DNA from: Mesorhizobium tianshanense
GTDB lineage: Bacteria > Pseudomonadota > Alphaproteobacteria > Rhizobiales > Rhizobiaceae
Length of the DNA: 64,000 nt
Direction of reading: 5' to 3'
Assembly: GCF_007830515.1 (NCBI RefSeq)
Contig: NZ_VLKT01000026.1
Location: forward strand, 1 to 64,000
The position numbers were made by a program, and so were the translations under genes. The stretch's first letter is position 1, and every line of letters starts with the position of its first letter. Shown piece by piece: positions 35,218 to 45,013 of this stretch. Under the pieces are notes generated by a model, which did not search any database, was not told where the DNA came from, and saw only the letters and a program-made list of their open reading frames with translations.

Positions 35218-37149
35218 TCAGCCACTGTCACCGCCTTCGCTCCGATGGAACCGGTTGGTTCCGACGCAGGCCTTCATGTCGTCGCGGCGAAACCAGATCG
35301 CGCGCCCGCAGCGCAGCGGCGGATTGCCCGCGGTGAACACGATCTGCTCGTCGGCCCGCATGCGCATGACCTCATGCGGCAGGATCAGCGGACGACGCGT
35401 GAGCTGCTTCGACCGGGACCGCGACGAACCCTTCATTCCGGAGGAGCGGCTTGTCTGGTCGACCTCGACCGTCGTGTCGCCGCAACGCTTCGAAAGATAC
35501 TCCGCCGTTTCCGGATCGTTGATCGCTGAAAACGATATCCAGGATGCGGACTCGAACCATTTCGAGCTGGCGTCGCGGCCGCCATAGGCCTCGCGCATCT
35601 GGCCGATCGACTGGAAGATCAGCGTCAGGCTGATGCCGTATTTCCGCCCGGCGTCACGGGCGGTTTCGAGGATGCGCAGATACCCTAGACGGGCCACCTC
35701 ATCGAGCAGGAACAGGGTCTTTGCCGCGACCTCGCCATTGCGGTTATAGATCGCATTGAGGAAGGAGCCGATCACCACCCGCGCCAGCCCCGGATGCGCC
35801 TCCAGCACCTTCAGATCCAGGGCGATGAAGATGTCCGTGCCGCCGCCCGAAAGCTCGTCGGTCGAGAAGCTGTCGCCCGAGACGAGCGCGGCATAGTTCG
35901 GATAGGAGAGCCAGTGCGTCTCCTTCACCGCATTGGCGTAGACGCCGCTGAACGTCTCCGGCGTCATGTTGACGAAGACCGCGACATTCTCGCGCACGAA
36001 GGTGGATTCCGATTGCTCGTAGATCCGCGTCAGCCGCTCGCGCAGCTTCGGCTCAGGCTCGGAGAGATTGGCGCGGACACGGCGCAGGGTCTGGTCCTTT
36101 TCGTCCGTATGTCCTGACAGGCAGACGTCGGCGATCAGCGCGGTGAGGAGCTGCATGGCCGAGGCGCGGAAGAAGTCGTCGCGCGGGGACGCAGCCCGCG
36201 CATTGTCGGTCATGATCCATGTCGCGACCGCGACGATGTCTTCTTCCCGCGTAGCCCCGAAACGGCCGATCCAGTCGAGCGCGTTGAAGCCGGTCGCGGG
36301 GCTGGAAGGATCGAGCACGATCACCTTCCGGCCGGCCCTGCGCCGGTGATCGACGACCATCGGCGCGACCTCGCTCGACGGATCGAGCACGATGAGCCCG
36401 CCGCCCCATTTGAGCGCGGTCGGGATTGTCACCGACGTCGTCTTGAAACCGCCGGATCCGGCGAAGACGATGCCGTGCGACGAGCCGAACGAGCCGTCGA
36501 AGCAAAGCAGCGGAGCCTTGCCGCCAGCACCCCATGTCTCCTGCGCATCGGCCTGGAACGACACAGCCATCACGCTGTCCCGGTCGACACGATAGCGCTC
36601 GCCGATGACGATGCCGCCCGCATCCGGAAACATCCTTGCGGCCTCGGTCATCCCCATCCAGTCGGCCTCCCCATGGACCGCGCGCTTGCCATGGACGCGA
36701 CGCGGAGCAGGCCTCGCGAAGGCGGCATTGCCCTTCACGGCAACGCGCAGCGCAAACGCGCCGGCGAGGAACGCGGCGGAGGCGCCGAGCGTCGTCGCCG
36801 GGTCCGCATATGCGAAGACGGATTGGCCCGCTGGGACATAGCCGGCAATTTCCGCAAGGCGGACTGTCTCGCGCGCCACGGCGATCAGGATCGTCGCGGC
36901 GCTGCCGGCAACAACGCCCCATCCCGCCGCCTTGATGTTCGCGGCGCCGTTGGCCGCGAACAGGAAGATCACGCCGATCGCGCCCGCCGTCACATAGGGC
37001 AATGCGAGGCCGGTGCGCCCGAGCATCAGCTTTGCTTGCGCGGTCTTCCCGAAGGCAGCGAGCCAGTGCTCGATGCCCGGCATGAGGATGGTCACCCCGA
37101 CCATCATCGTCGCCGGGATCAGGGCAAGGAGAACTCTATTCGCCGTCAC
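35218..37149 (-). CDS. traG: Conjugative coupling protein TraG (VirD4 family)
   Basis: A 643-residue type IV coupling protein. The N-terminus has several membrane helices (NRVLLALIPATMMVGVTILM; VTAGAIGVIFLFAANGAANI). The ATPase part shows a Walker A variant FAGSGGFKTTSVT near residue 235 and a Walker B LFLLDEVARLGYL near 465. It docks the TraA-bound DNA strand to the secretion channel. I start it at the GTG at 37149 (VTANRVLLALIP), the usual TraG start, which overlaps traD by 14 bp. The three genes traC-traD-traG run as one unit away from oriT. Confidence 0.92.
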   Translation of the reverse strand: MTANRVLLALIPATMMVGVTILMPGIEHWLAAFGKTAQAKLMLGRTGLALPYVTAGAIGVIFLFAANGAANIKAAGWGVVAGSAATILIAVARETVRLAEIAGYVPAGQSVFAYADPATTLGASAAFLAGAFALRVAVKGNAAFARPAPRRVHGKRAVHGEADWMGMTEAARMFPDAGGIVIGERYRVDRDSVMAVSFQADAQETWGAGGKAPLLCFDGSFGSSHGIVFAGSGGFKTTSVTIPTALKWGGGLIVLDPSSEVAPMVVDHRRRAGRKVIVLDPSSPATGFNALDWIGRFGATREEDIVAVATWIMTDNARAASPRDDFFRASAMQLLTALIADVCLSGHTDEKDQTLRRVRANLSEPEPKLRERLTRIYEQSESTFVRENVAVFVNMTPETFSGVYANAVKETHWLSYPNYAALVSGDSFSTDELSGGGTDIFIALDLKVLEAHPGLARVVIGSFLNAIYNRNGEVAAKTLFLLDEVARLGYLRILETARDAGRKYGISLTLIFQSIGQMREAYGGRDASSKWFESASWISFSAINDPETAEYLSKRCGDTTVEVDQTSRSSGMKGSSRSRSKQLTRRPLILPHEVMRMRADEQIVFTAGNPPLRCGRAIWFRRDDMKACVGTNRFHRSEGGDSG

Positions 37150-37351
37150 GGCCGAAGGCCTCCGCGCCGATTGCAATCAGGCGCGCGCGCTCCGCATCGT
37201 CGCCTTTGATGCGGTGGCTCGCGTCGATCAGCAGGCCGAGCAGCAGGGCTCGTTTCTCGTAACGCAAGCCGGCTTTCGCGATCAGGCCGCCGAGCTCGAT
37301 CTTCTCGCGCGTGTCCTTCTTTCGGGCATCGGTCGATAGGGTCCGGACCAT
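37136..37351 (-). CDS. traD: Conjugal transfer protein TraD (Ti type)
   Basis: A 71-residue protein from the ATG at 37351: MVRTLSTDARKKDTREKIEL, then GGLIAKAGLRYEKRALLLGL and DDAERARLIAIGAEAFGRDG. This is the small TraD of Ti-type transfer systems, not the large F-type coupling protein of the same name. It follows the traC stop by 4 bp with GAGAGG as ribosome-binding site. It is thought to assist the relaxosome. Confidence 0.88.
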   Translation of the reverse strand: MVRTLSTDARKKDTREKIELGGLIAKAGLRYEKRALLLGLLIDASHRIKGDDAERARLIAIGAEAFGRDGE

Positions 37352-37355
37352 CCTC

Positions 37356-37652
37356 TCAAGCCTCGCTACCGCTGCCCGCAGCCGCGCCAGTTGCGACCGT
37401 CGCGGTCGTTTCGCCGGCGGTCCTGCCGTCTCCGGCGTTCTTTCTTCCGGTCGCCTGGCCCTTGCCTCCGCGAAAGCGCCTGGCGATTTCCTCGAACGCC
37501 GCCTGAAGCGCGGTTTCTTCGATCTCGATCTCGCCAAGCCCGGCTTTCAGCGCGATCCGGCCAATGCGTTCGGCCTCGCGCGTCTCGGCTTGCTTGAGCT
37601 GGTCCTGCAGGCGGGCGATTTCTTCACGTATCTTCGATGACGGCTTCTTCAT
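37356..37652 (-). CDS. traC: Conjugal transfer protein TraC (Ti type)
   Basis: A 98-residue protein starting MKKPSSKIREEIARLQDQLK, with KQAETREAERIGRIALKAGL and EEIARRFRGGKG, then a low-complexity Ala/Gly/Thr tail. The N-terminal half matches Ti TraC, a relaxosome accessory protein encoded beside oriT. The longer open frame upstream runs through oriT and is not real. First gene of the traCDG unit. Confidence 0.87.
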   Translation of the reverse strand: MKKPSSKIREEIARLQDQLKQAETREAERIGRIALKAGLGEIEIEETALQAAFEEIARRFRGGKGQATGRKNAGDGRTAGETTATVATGAAAGSGSEA

Positions 37653-37722
37653 TCCGGTTGATCCTTTCCTGTCCAATCGCGTGTTCAATCGGACGAGAAT
37701 CGCCCGGGGTTGCGCGCAGCGC

Positions 37723-37828
37723 GACCCGTCAAATATGACGGGTCGGCGAAGCCGACGCTTTGAGGGATGATCCCGCCGTTCCGAAGGAGCGGCTCCAAGG
37801 GCGCAGTAATACGTCGCTGGCGCGACGT
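37723..37828. other. oriT: Origin of transfer (oriT), Ti/MOBQ type
   Basis: The 250-bp gap between the divergent traC and traA is where Ti plasmids carry oriT. It holds CCAAGGGCGCAGTAATACG at 37795-37813, whose reverse strand (CTGCGCCCTTGG) resembles the nick region of MOBQ elements, followed by an inverted repeat ACGTCGC/GCGACGT (37811-37817, 37822-37828). Upstream lie a 9-bp palindrome GACCCGTCA-AATA-TGACGGGTC (37723-37744), GTCGGC-GAA-GCCGAC (37742-37756) and GGAGC-G-GCTCC (37786-37796). The nick would be made by TraA. The exact cleaved bond is inferred from memory of the Ti site. Confidence 0.85.
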
Positions 37829-37835
37829 GCTGCTC

Positions 37836-37854
37836 CCGGCCCCGGTTGGGCCGG
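37836..37854. repeat. GC-rich hairpin between oriT nick region and traA
   Basis: CCGGCCC at 37836-37842 pairs with GGGCCGG at 37848-37854 around a CGGTT loop. It lies 50 bp before the traA start, where it could affect traA expression or relaxosome folding. Confidence 0.5.
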
Positions 37855-37902
37855 CCGAGCTGACGAACATGCTGTTTCTCATTCGTTGGGACCGCCTGAA
37901 CC

Positions 37903-40900
37903 TTGGCCATCACGCATTTCACGCCCCAGCTCATCTCACGCGGTGATGGCCGCAGCGCCGTGCTGGCGGCCGCCTACCGCCATTGCGCCCGCATGGAGCA
38001 TGAGGCCGAGGCCCGCGTGGTCGACTATTCGAACAAGCGCGGCATGATCCATGAGGAATTCCTGCTACCTCCGGATGCGCCGCAATGGGTCCGGAATCTC
38101 ATTGCCGATCGGTCAGTGGCGGGGGCTGTGGAAGCCTTTTGGAACAAGGTCGAGGGTTTCGAGAAGCGCGCGGACGCCCAGCTTGCCAAAGAGTTCATCA
38201 TCGCCCTGCCGGTCGAGCTCTCGGCCGAGCAGAACATCGCGCTGATGCAGCAGTTCGTGTCGGAACAAATACTGACGCGTGGGCAGGTTGCGGATTGGGT
38301 GTATCACGACGAACCGGGCAATCCGCATGTCCATCTGATGACGACGCTGCGGCCGCTGACCGAGGACGGGTTCGGGGCCAAGAAGGTCGCGGTCAGCGGC
38401 AACGACGGCGAGGGATTGCGCAACAAGGCCGGCAAGATCGTCTACCGGCTGTGGTCAGGCGAGAAGGCGGAGTTCCTCGAACAGCGGCAGGGCTGGCTCG
38501 ATCTGCAGAATCAGCATCTGACGCTCGCAGGTCTCGATATCCGTGTTGATGGACGCTCTTATGCCGAGCGCGGCATCGACATCGTTCCCGCCGCCCATAT
38601 TGGCGTCGCAACCAAAGCCATCGAACGAAAGTCCGTCCGGGAGGGAAGGGCGCCGGAGCTGGAACGGCTGGAGCTGTTCGAGGAGCGGCGGCTTGAGAAC
38701 GCGCGGCGCATCCAGCGCCGGCCGGACACCGTGCTCGATATAATTTCGTCGGAGAAGAGCGTCTTCGACGAGCGCGATATCGCAAAGATCCTGCATCGCT
38801 ATATCGACGATGCAGGCACCTTCCGGCATCTCATGGCGCGGATCCTGCAGAGCCCGGAATGCCTGCGCCTCGAACACGAGAGCGTCGACTTCGCAACCGG
38901 CGAACTTCTGCGGGCGAAGTTCACGACGCGCGAGTTGATCCGGATCGAAGCGGAGATGGCCAATCGTGCCATCCGTATGGACAGGGCATCCGGGTTCGTG
39001 GTGGGGACGAAAATCCGGGACACGGTGTTCGCACGTCATGAACGTCTGTCTCCAGAGCAGAAAACCGCCATCGAGCATGTGACGTCTGGAGAGAGGTGTG
39101 CTGCGATCGTCGGGCGCGCCGGCGCCGGCAAGACCACCATGATGAAGGCGGCGCGGGAAGTGTGGGAAAGTGCCGGCTATCGTGTTCTCGGCGCAGCACT
39201 TGCCGGAAAGGCTGCAGAGGGTCTTGAAAAGGAAGCCGGCATCGTCTCGCGCACTTTGGCGTCGTGGGAGCTCGCATGGAAGAACGGCCGAGAGCGGCTC
39301 GACGCCAGGACGGTCCTCGTTATCGACGAAGCGGGCATGGTCGCCTCAAAACAGATGGCGCATTTCGTTGAGGCGGCGTCGCGCGCCGGCGCCAAGTTGG
39401 TGCTTGTCGGCGATCCCGATCAGCTGCAGCCGATCGAGGCGGGTGCGGCGTTCCGCGCGATTGTCGAGCGCATAGGCTATGCCGAGCTCGAGACCATCTA
39501 TCGCCAGCGCGAGCAATGGATGCGGGACGCATCGCTCGATCTTGCCCGCGGACGCATCGCCGAGGCAATCAACACATATCGCAGTCAGGGCAGGGTGCTC
39601 GGCGCGGAGCTGAAATCGCAGGCAATCGCCAATCTGATCGATGATTGGAACCGCGACTACGATCCGGGAAAGTCGACACTGATCCTTGCGCATCTGCGTC
39701 GCGACGTCCGTTCTCTCAATGATCTTGCGCGCGGAAAACTGATCGAACGCGGCATTCTGGAAACGGGACATGCCTTCCTGACGGAAGACGGCGCCCGGCG
39801 CTTTGCCGTCGGCGATCAGATCGTCTTCCTCCGTAATGAAAACTCTCTCGGTGTGAAGAACGGCATGATCGGCAAGGTGATCGAAGCGCGGTCCGGCCAC
39901 TTCGTTGCCACGTTAGGGGAGGGCGATCAGCTTCATCGTGTCGCGGTCGATCAGCGCTTCTACCGCAATGTCGACCACGGCTATGCGACGACCGTCCATA
40001 AGGCGCAGGGCGCGACCGTTGACCGCGTGAAAGTGCTGGCCACGCTGTCGCTCGACCGGCATCTCACCTATGTCGCGATGACCCGGCATCGGGAGGACGT
40101 CGCGCTCTACTACGGCCGGCGCTCCTTCGGCATCAATGGCGGCCTGATCAAGATCCTGTCGCGCAAGAACGCCAAGGAGACCACGCTCGACTATGCGCGT
40201 GGTGGCCTCTACCGCGATGCGCTGCGCTTCGCCAACAGCCGCGGCCTGCACATTGTCCGTGTTGCCCGGACGCTCGTCCGCGACCGGCTGGACTGGACAC
40301 TGGGGCAGAAGCAGCGCCTTGCGGATATTGCCGAGAGGCTGCGCAAGGTCGGGGCACGCCTCGGCCTTTTCGATACCCGCCAAAGCCAGACCCTGAAGGA
40401 GGCCGCACCCATGGTCGCCGGCGTTACCCTGTTCCCGAAATCGATCCAGGACGCGGTTGAGGAGAAGCTGCGCGCCGATCCGGCCGTGACAAAGCGGTGG
40501 GACGAGGTCTCGATCCGCTTCCGCTATGTGTTCGCAGATCCCGAGACCGCCTTCCGCGCCATGAATTTCGACGCGGTGCTGTCCGATCCGGCCAGGGCGA
40601 AGGAAGCGTTCCAGCGCCTCGTTTCGGAGCCGGCGACGCTCGGACCGCTCAAGGGCAAGAGGGGCCTTCTTGCCGGCAAGGCCGATCGGGAGGACAGGCG
40701 CATCGCCGAGCTCAATGTGCCGGCGCTGAAGCGCGACATCGAGCGCTATCTGCGCCTGCGTGAGACCGCCGTGCAGAAGTTCGAAGCCGAGGAGCAGGCG
40801 ATGCGCCTTCGGGTCTCGATCGATATCCCGGCGCTGTCGCCCAGCTCTACCCAAGTGCTTGAGCGCGTTCGCGATGCGATTGACCGCAACGATCTTCCGG

Positions 40901-41205
40901 CAGCACTCGGCTATGCCCTCGCCGACAGGATGGCGAAGGCCGAGATCGACGGCTTCAACAAGGCGATCGCGGAACGGTTCGGCGAGCGCATGCTACTCAC
41001 CAATGCCGCACGTGAACCGTCGGGAAGGCTGTTCGACAAGGCCGCCGAGGGTCTGGCAGCAGGCGAGCGCCAGAAGCTCGCCGACGCCTGGCCGGTGATG
41101 CGGACCGCGCAGCAGCTCGCTGCTCATGAACGCACCGCCGAGACCCTGAAGCAGACCGAGAGCCTGCGTCAGACGCAACGGCAGACGCCGGTGCTCAAGC
41201 AATGA
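37903..41205 (+). CDS. traA: Conjugative relaxase-helicase TraA (Ti type, MOBQ)
   Basis: A 1100-residue protein. Residues 1-250 are the MobA/MobL relaxase: opening AITHFTPQLISRGDGRSAVL, active-site AAAYRHCARM tract, and the histidine triad HDEPGNPHVHLM near 135. Residues ~380-760 form a RecD/TraI-like helicase with Walker A GRAGAGKTTMM near 405, VIDEAGMV near 472, GDPDQLQPIEAG, and VHKAQGATVDRV. It nicks oriT, stays bound to the 5' end and unwinds the strand. The start is TTG at 37903, where Ti TraA proteins begin (MAITHF). The stop overlaps traF (ATGA). Confidence 0.94.
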   Translation: MAITHFTPQLISRGDGRSAVLAAAYRHCARMEHEAEARVVDYSNKRGMIHEEFLLPPDAPQWVRNLIADRSVAGAVEAFWNKVEGFEKRADAQLAKEFIIALPVELSAEQNIALMQQFVSEQILTRGQVADWVYHDEPGNPHVHLMTTLRPLTEDGFGAKKVAVSGNDGEGLRNKAGKIVYRLWSGEKAEFLEQRQGWLDLQNQHLTLAGLDIRVDGRSYAERGIDIVPAAHIGVATKAIERKSVREGRAPELERLELFEERRLENARRIQRRPDTVLDIISSEKSVFDERDIAKILHRYIDDAGTFRHLMARILQSPECLRLEHESVDFATGELLRAKFTTRELIRIEAEMANRAIRMDRASGFVVGTKIRDTVFARHERLSPEQKTAIEHVTSGERCAAIVGRAGAGKTTMMKAAREVWESAGYRVLGAALAGKAAEGLEKEAGIVSRTLASWELAWKNGRERLDARTVLVIDEAGMVASKQMAHFVEAASRAGAKLVLVGDPDQLQPIEAGAAFRAIVERIGYAELETIYRQREQWMRDASLDLARGRIAEAINTYRSQGRVLGAELKSQAIANLIDDWNRDYDPGKSTLILAHLRRDVRSLNDLARGKLIERGILETGHAFLTEDGARRFAVGDQIVFLRNENSLGVKNGMIGKVIEARSGHFVATLGEGDQLHRVAVDQRFYRNVDHGYATTVHKAQGATVDRVKVLATLSLDRHLTYVAMTRHREDVALYYGRRSFGINGGLIKILSRKNAKETTLDYARGGLYRDALRFANSRGLHIVRVARTLVRDRLDWTLGQKQRLADIAERLRKVGARLGLFDTRQSQTLKEAAPMVAGVTLFPKSIQDAVEEKLRADPAVTKRWDEVSIRFRYVFADPETAFRAMNFDAVLSDPARAKEAFQRLVSEPATLGPLKGKRGLLAGKADREDRRIAELNVPALKRDIERYLRLRETAVQKFEAEEQAMRLRVSIDIPALSPSSTQVLERVRDAIDRNDLPAALGYALADRMAKAEIDGFNKAIAERFGERMLLTNAAREPSGRLFDKAAEGLAAGERQKLADAWPVMRTAQQLAAHERTAETLKQTESLRQTQRQTPVLKQ

Positions 41206-41732
41206 GGCGGCCTCGCGCCATAGTTATCATCCCGATCGCAGCCGCAGGCCTTGTCATGCTCGCAGGCGTCGCCTGGCTCGGGGGTCTTCGTGTCAATCTG
41301 ACGCGCAGCTATCCGCTCGGCCTTTGGCGCATCGAGCCGCTCGAACGGCCCGCGGCGGCCGGCGACCTTGTCTTCATCTGCCCGCCGGATACGCCGGCGT
41401 TCCGGATGGCGCGGGAACGCGGCTATCTCGGCCGCGGTCTGTGCGCGGGATGGTTCAGTCCGCTGATCAAGACGGTGGTTGCGACCGAAGGGCAGGCGAT
41501 CGCGATCGGCTCCAATGTCTCGATCGATGGCCGGCCGCTCGCCCATTCCGATGTTCAGCCAAGGGACGCCGCGGGCAGAGCGCTCACGCGCTTCGCAGGC
41601 GGGCCGGTCCCGGCTGGCTTCCTCTTTCTTCACTCTGATTTCGCAGGTTCCTATGACTCGAGATATTTCGGGCCGATCCCCACCTCCGGCGTCGTTGGCC
41701 GCGCCCGCCCGCTCGTCACATTCGAGCCATGA
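41202..41732 (+). CDS. traF: Conjugal transfer signal peptidase TraF
   Basis: A 176-residue S26-type peptidase with an N-terminal membrane helix (IVIIPIAAAGLVMLAGVAWL). The catalytic serine lies in NLTRSYPLGLWR and the lysine in SPLIKTVVATEGQ. The C-terminal SYDSRYFGPIPTSGVV is the last signal-peptidase box. In Ti and RP4 systems TraF matures and cyclises pilin. Start overlaps the traA stop by 4 bp, and it is followed by the traB remnant after 1 bp. Confidence 0.92.
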   Translation: MRRPRAIVIIPIAAAGLVMLAGVAWLGGLRVNLTRSYPLGLWRIEPLERPAAAGDLVFICPPDTPAFRMARERGYLGRGLCAGWFSPLIKTVVATEGQAIAIGSNVSIDGRPLAHSDVQPRDAAGRALTRFAGGPVPAGFLFLHSDFAGSYDSRYFGPIPTSGVVGRARPLVTFEP

Positions 41733-41733
41733 G

Positions 41734-42602
41734 ATGGCGCGCGGAGCGGTGCTGATCGTGGTCGCCGCGCTCGTCGGCGCCGCTGCCTGGAGCGGCGATC
41801 CGCTGACCCTGCCGCTGGCGATGACGTTCCCGGCCCTTTTGGGCCATGGCGCGGAGCCGCATCCTCCTGACGCTCGTCTCGGCGGCCAATTTCCTGGCCG
41901 CTTCACGCGGCCTGCCGCAGGGCGTGGCAAATTTCTACAGTTCGGATCTCTGGCCCGACCTGCTTTTATGGCTCGCAGCATCGCTCTGCTTCCTCATCGT
42001 CCACACGCTGGCTTTGGACGAGCCGTCCTAGAGATGGGGCAGAGCCTAGGCCGCGACGGCACCTTGGAGCGGCAGCGTGACCTGATCGCCACGGTCATGC
42101 GAACCGCGGGGCGGGACGGGATCGTCGTGCTTCCCGAAAGCTCGCTCGGGTTCTGGACGCCCAGCGTCGGGCACCTTTGGCGCGATCCCCTGATCGGCAC
42201 TGACATCACCGTGATCGCGGGCGCAGCCGTCGTAGGCCCGCAGGGCTACGACAATGTGCTGATCGAAATATCCGCACATGAGGCCGACGTCCTCTATCGC
42301 GAGCGCATGCCGGTCCCTGTCTCGATGTGGCAGCCTGGCGCCACAGGCTGGGGCAGGGCGGCGGCGCGCGGGCGTATCTCTTCGCCAATCCCGTTGTCGA
42401 ACTCGCCGGCCGGCGGATTGCGCCGCTCATCTGCTACGAGTAACTCGTGGTCTGGCCCGTCCTGCAGTCTATGCTGCACACGCCCGACGCGATTGTCGCC
42501 CCCGGAAATGGCTGGTGGACCGCCGGAACTTCCATCGTCGCCATCCAGAACGCCTGGGCTCGGCTCTTTGGGCTGCCGCTCGTCACCGCCTTCAACCGAT
42601 GA
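41734..42602 (+). pseudogene. traB: Decayed traB, multiple frameshifts, deletion and stop
   Basis: Pieces in four frame segments can be aligned with the intact traB at 56533. They are VAALVGAAAWSGDPLTLPLA (41734-41845), LVSAANFLAASRGLPQGVAN to a TAG at 42029, GIVVLPESSLGFWTP through YRERMPVPVSMWQ (42034-42345), and finally the APLICYE region, where a TAA at 42441 replaces the following glutamine, then LFGLPLVTAFN. About 90 residues of the middle membrane part are missing. It cannot make a TraB protein. It retains its normal place directly after traF. Confidence 0.85.
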
Positions 42603-42616
42603 ACATGGAGCTGCCC

Positions 42617-43217
42617 ATGATCGACACCGCCCTCATCCAGCAATGCGCCGTCCCGGCCTGAAGCCGGCGATCGTCGAGAGATTCATAGCGGAAGCGGGTT
42701 CGCCTGATCCGCTGGCGGTCACGGTGCGATCCGGCGACCGGGTCGTGCTGGTTCCACGGCCTAGCACTTCCGCTGAAGCCATGGCCCTCATCCGACGGCA
42801 TGTCGGCAGAGCGGTCGTCCGCGTCGGCGTCACCCCGGTACCCGTCGGGACTCGGAATTTCCGACGTGTCCGAGCTGCGTCCGGACCTCGTTAATGCCTG
42901 CGCCAACATCCGCATCGGAACGAAGCTCTTCGGTAAGGTCTACCGCATCGTCACGAATGGTACGGCAACGCGGTCGACGAGGCTTTCGACGACGCGATCA
43001 TAGCGGTTACTTCGAGGGCAGGGCGGTGTTCGGCGAGCCGGATCCCGGCGACGTGAACGTAGCCGTGCCCGCGGCAGAGGGGGATGATCCCAAGCGTGAT
43101 GCGACCGATACCGAACCGCAGGGCGAGGCTCAGGCCGACCCAGAGGATCCCAACAAAGCGGGAATTCGCGTCGACCTATCCGAGATCCTCGGCAGCGGTC
43201 ACAAGAACGAAAGGTGA
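42617..43217 (+). pseudogene. traH: Decayed traH
   Basis: Starts MIDTALIQQCAVPA and hits TGA at 42659. Other frames continue the family: LKPAIVERFIAEAGSPDPLA, AMALIRRHVGRAVVRVGVT, then LGISDVSELRPDLVNACANI with LFGKVYRIV, then FEGRAVFGEPDPGDVNVAVP and DPNKAGIRVDLSEILGSG to the stop at 43217. Compared with the intact copy at 57741 there are at least three frame changes. Dead. Confidence 0.85.
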
Positions 43218-43516
43218 ATTTAGCGGAGCTGTGACATGATCGGCATTTCGATGACCATTCTTCCGCGCGTGCAAACGCTATCGTCAACGCGCCAGCATTT
43301 TCGCCTCCTTCGTCTCCGGGATGGGAAACGGCTAGGAGACCATATCCATCGACCAATTCGGAGGCCTGACCTTCGTGGATGATCGCCTTGTTCCAGACGC
43401 AGGAAGGCAAGTCGCCCCATGCTCTGACCTCGACGATCTAGGTCGAGCTGCGACCTGATCTTAGATTTGCCTCGAACTGCGAATTCACACCGCGCTCGAC
43501 ATTCGGCCAACGCGTT
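43218..43516. other. Boundary between transfer region and phosphonate cluster 1
   Basis: About 300 bp with no recognised gene. GC content drops visibly in the following genes, so a recombination boundary probably lies here. Confidence 0.4.
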
Positions 43517-44980
43517 CTATTGTGCTATCCCGTCTTTGATATATACGCGCCCTCCTTCTTCCCATATTCGAACGCTTTGTTCGAAACTCTTAGTTCCAAC
43601 GACAAAGTCCCGCGTTCGATTGCCATCAGATGCTTCGCGATCGAATTCGCCAAGCAAGCTGCTGCCTAGCATCGACGGCGCAGCAGAAATTCCAAGACAA
43701 TCGAGAACGGTCGGCGCCACGTCTATAAGGCCTGCTGGCGTCGAAATGTCCCGGCCGTCCCTGCGTCGTCCCTCACGCACGGCTAGTACGATGTTCAACT
43801 CGTTTGGATGCAGCCCACCATGAGTCCCTCCGTAAACAGGAACCTCACCGGCTGAATAACCCCATCCATTCCTATTGGAAGAGTCTGGTTCCAAAAAGGA
43901 CTTGAGTACGAAGGCAATGTCCGGCGACCGATAGTGATCCAATCCCACGAGTTTGAGGGAAAATGTCCCAGGAACCTCTCCCTCCACACCGTTTCTATCC
44001 GCAGTAAAGAGGTGATCGACAAATGGCTGGTTCTGTAGCCACCGCACGACCTCTGATCGCACCCTATTGTCTCTATGAACGAGCCGCAAACCACCATAGC
44101 GCCCGCGAATTCCGAGAAGACACGACTCATCGTTGGCTTCGAGTGCGGTGGGAAAATTCGCCTTAGCCAGAACATCAAACAGATCTATCTGCTTGGGAAC
44201 CGAAATGTGGCCGTGGTCAGACAGCAAAATCACAGTTGTTTCATCCGCAATCTTCAGCCTGTCGAGAGTGTCCAGAATTCGACCAAAGTGCGCGTCGCAA
44301 CGCTTGAGGACCGACAGCGTCTCGGGCGCCGAAATGCCGATGTAGTGGCTTGAAGTGTCTGGTTCCGGAAACCAGAACAGTGCAACATCGGGCCTGACCT
44401 CGGGGAGCACATGCTCCGTAGCCACTCCGGCAACCCGGTCGATGACTGCGAAAAGAGGCAGCGAGCGATCGGGGGCGGGTCCAAATTTCCTCTCCATCTC
44501 GGCGACGACTTCGGGTGTAAGGGAGCCGTTCCGGCCATGAGCGGAATAGACCCAGTGGCCGTTGTCGCGGGCCTTCGGTGCGAGTGTGACCGTGGACCCG
44601 ATGCCGCCGCCGTGCACGATGGCCATCCGCTTTCCGGCCATGGCCACGAGTTCTGAGAAGGTGGGAACCGAGACGAGGCGCTCTCCCTCATTTTCCATTC
44701 GAACCACGTCTTCCAGAATGCCGGAATCGAAGGGACGATGCGGCTCGAACGTCGGATGGTGAAATGTGTTGCCCACAATCCCGTGCTGACGCGGATATGC
44801 TCCAGTCGCGATCGAAGCTGATGCGACCCGTGTCAGGCTTGGAAAGACAGAGCGAGCGTTCCTGAACCAGCGGCCTTCACCAAGAAATCTATAAATATTT
44901 GGCGTATCACCCTCGTTTATTGCGTCTGGCCTTAAGCCGTCGAATACGACAAGAACAACCTTTGGGTTCGATTTTAACAT
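43517..44980 (-). CDS. Alkaline-phosphatase-superfamily phosphodiesterase/phosphonate hydrolase
   Basis: A 487-residue protein of the type I phosphodiesterase/nucleotide pyrophosphatase group. Visible metal and active-site features are VVLVVFDGLRPDAI (first metal Asp), FPSLTRVASASIATGAYPRQ (nucleophile region, Thr), HGIVGN, FWFPEPDTSSHYIG (D..H), and LLSDHGHISV (DHGH). A late GGTHGGL supplies the last histidine. Relatives include phosphonoacetate hydrolase and phosphonate monoester hydrolases, but the substrate is not readable. It follows phnM by 33 bp on the same strand and so belongs to the phosphonate operon. It might release or process phosphonate esters. Full length, with ACGAGAG before the ATG. 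Confidence 0.8.
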   Translation of the reverse strand: MLKSNPKVVLVVFDGLRPDAINEGDTPNIYRFLGEGRWFRNARSVFPSLTRVASASIATGAYPRQHGIVGNTFHHPTFEPHRPFDSGILEDVVRMENEGERLVSVPTFSELVAMAGKRMAIVHGGGIGSTVTLAPKARDNGHWVYSAHGRNGSLTPEVVAEMERKFGPAPDRSLPLFAVIDRVAGVATEHVLPEVRPDVALFWFPEPDTSSHYIGISAPETLSVLKRCDAHFGRILDTLDRLKIADETTVILLSDHGHISVPKQIDLFDVLAKANFPTALEANDESCLLGIRGRYGGLRLVHRDNRVRSEVVRWLQNQPFVDHLFTADRNGVEGEVPGTFSLKLVGLDHYRSPDIAFVLKSFLEPDSSNRNGWGYSAGEVPVYGGTHGGLHPNELNIVLAVREGRRRDGRDISTPAGLIDVAPTVLDCLGISAAPSMLGSSLLGEFDREASDGNRTRDFVVGTKSFEQSVRIWEEGGRVYIKDGIAQ

Positions 44981-45013
44981 ATGGCACTCTCGTAACTTGC
45001 TATGGAAGCTTGG

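Noticed and set aside
37356..37934. A longer traC start running through oriT
   Set aside because: The added 94 residues are translated from the oriT hairpins; the family start is MKKPSSKIREEI at 37652.
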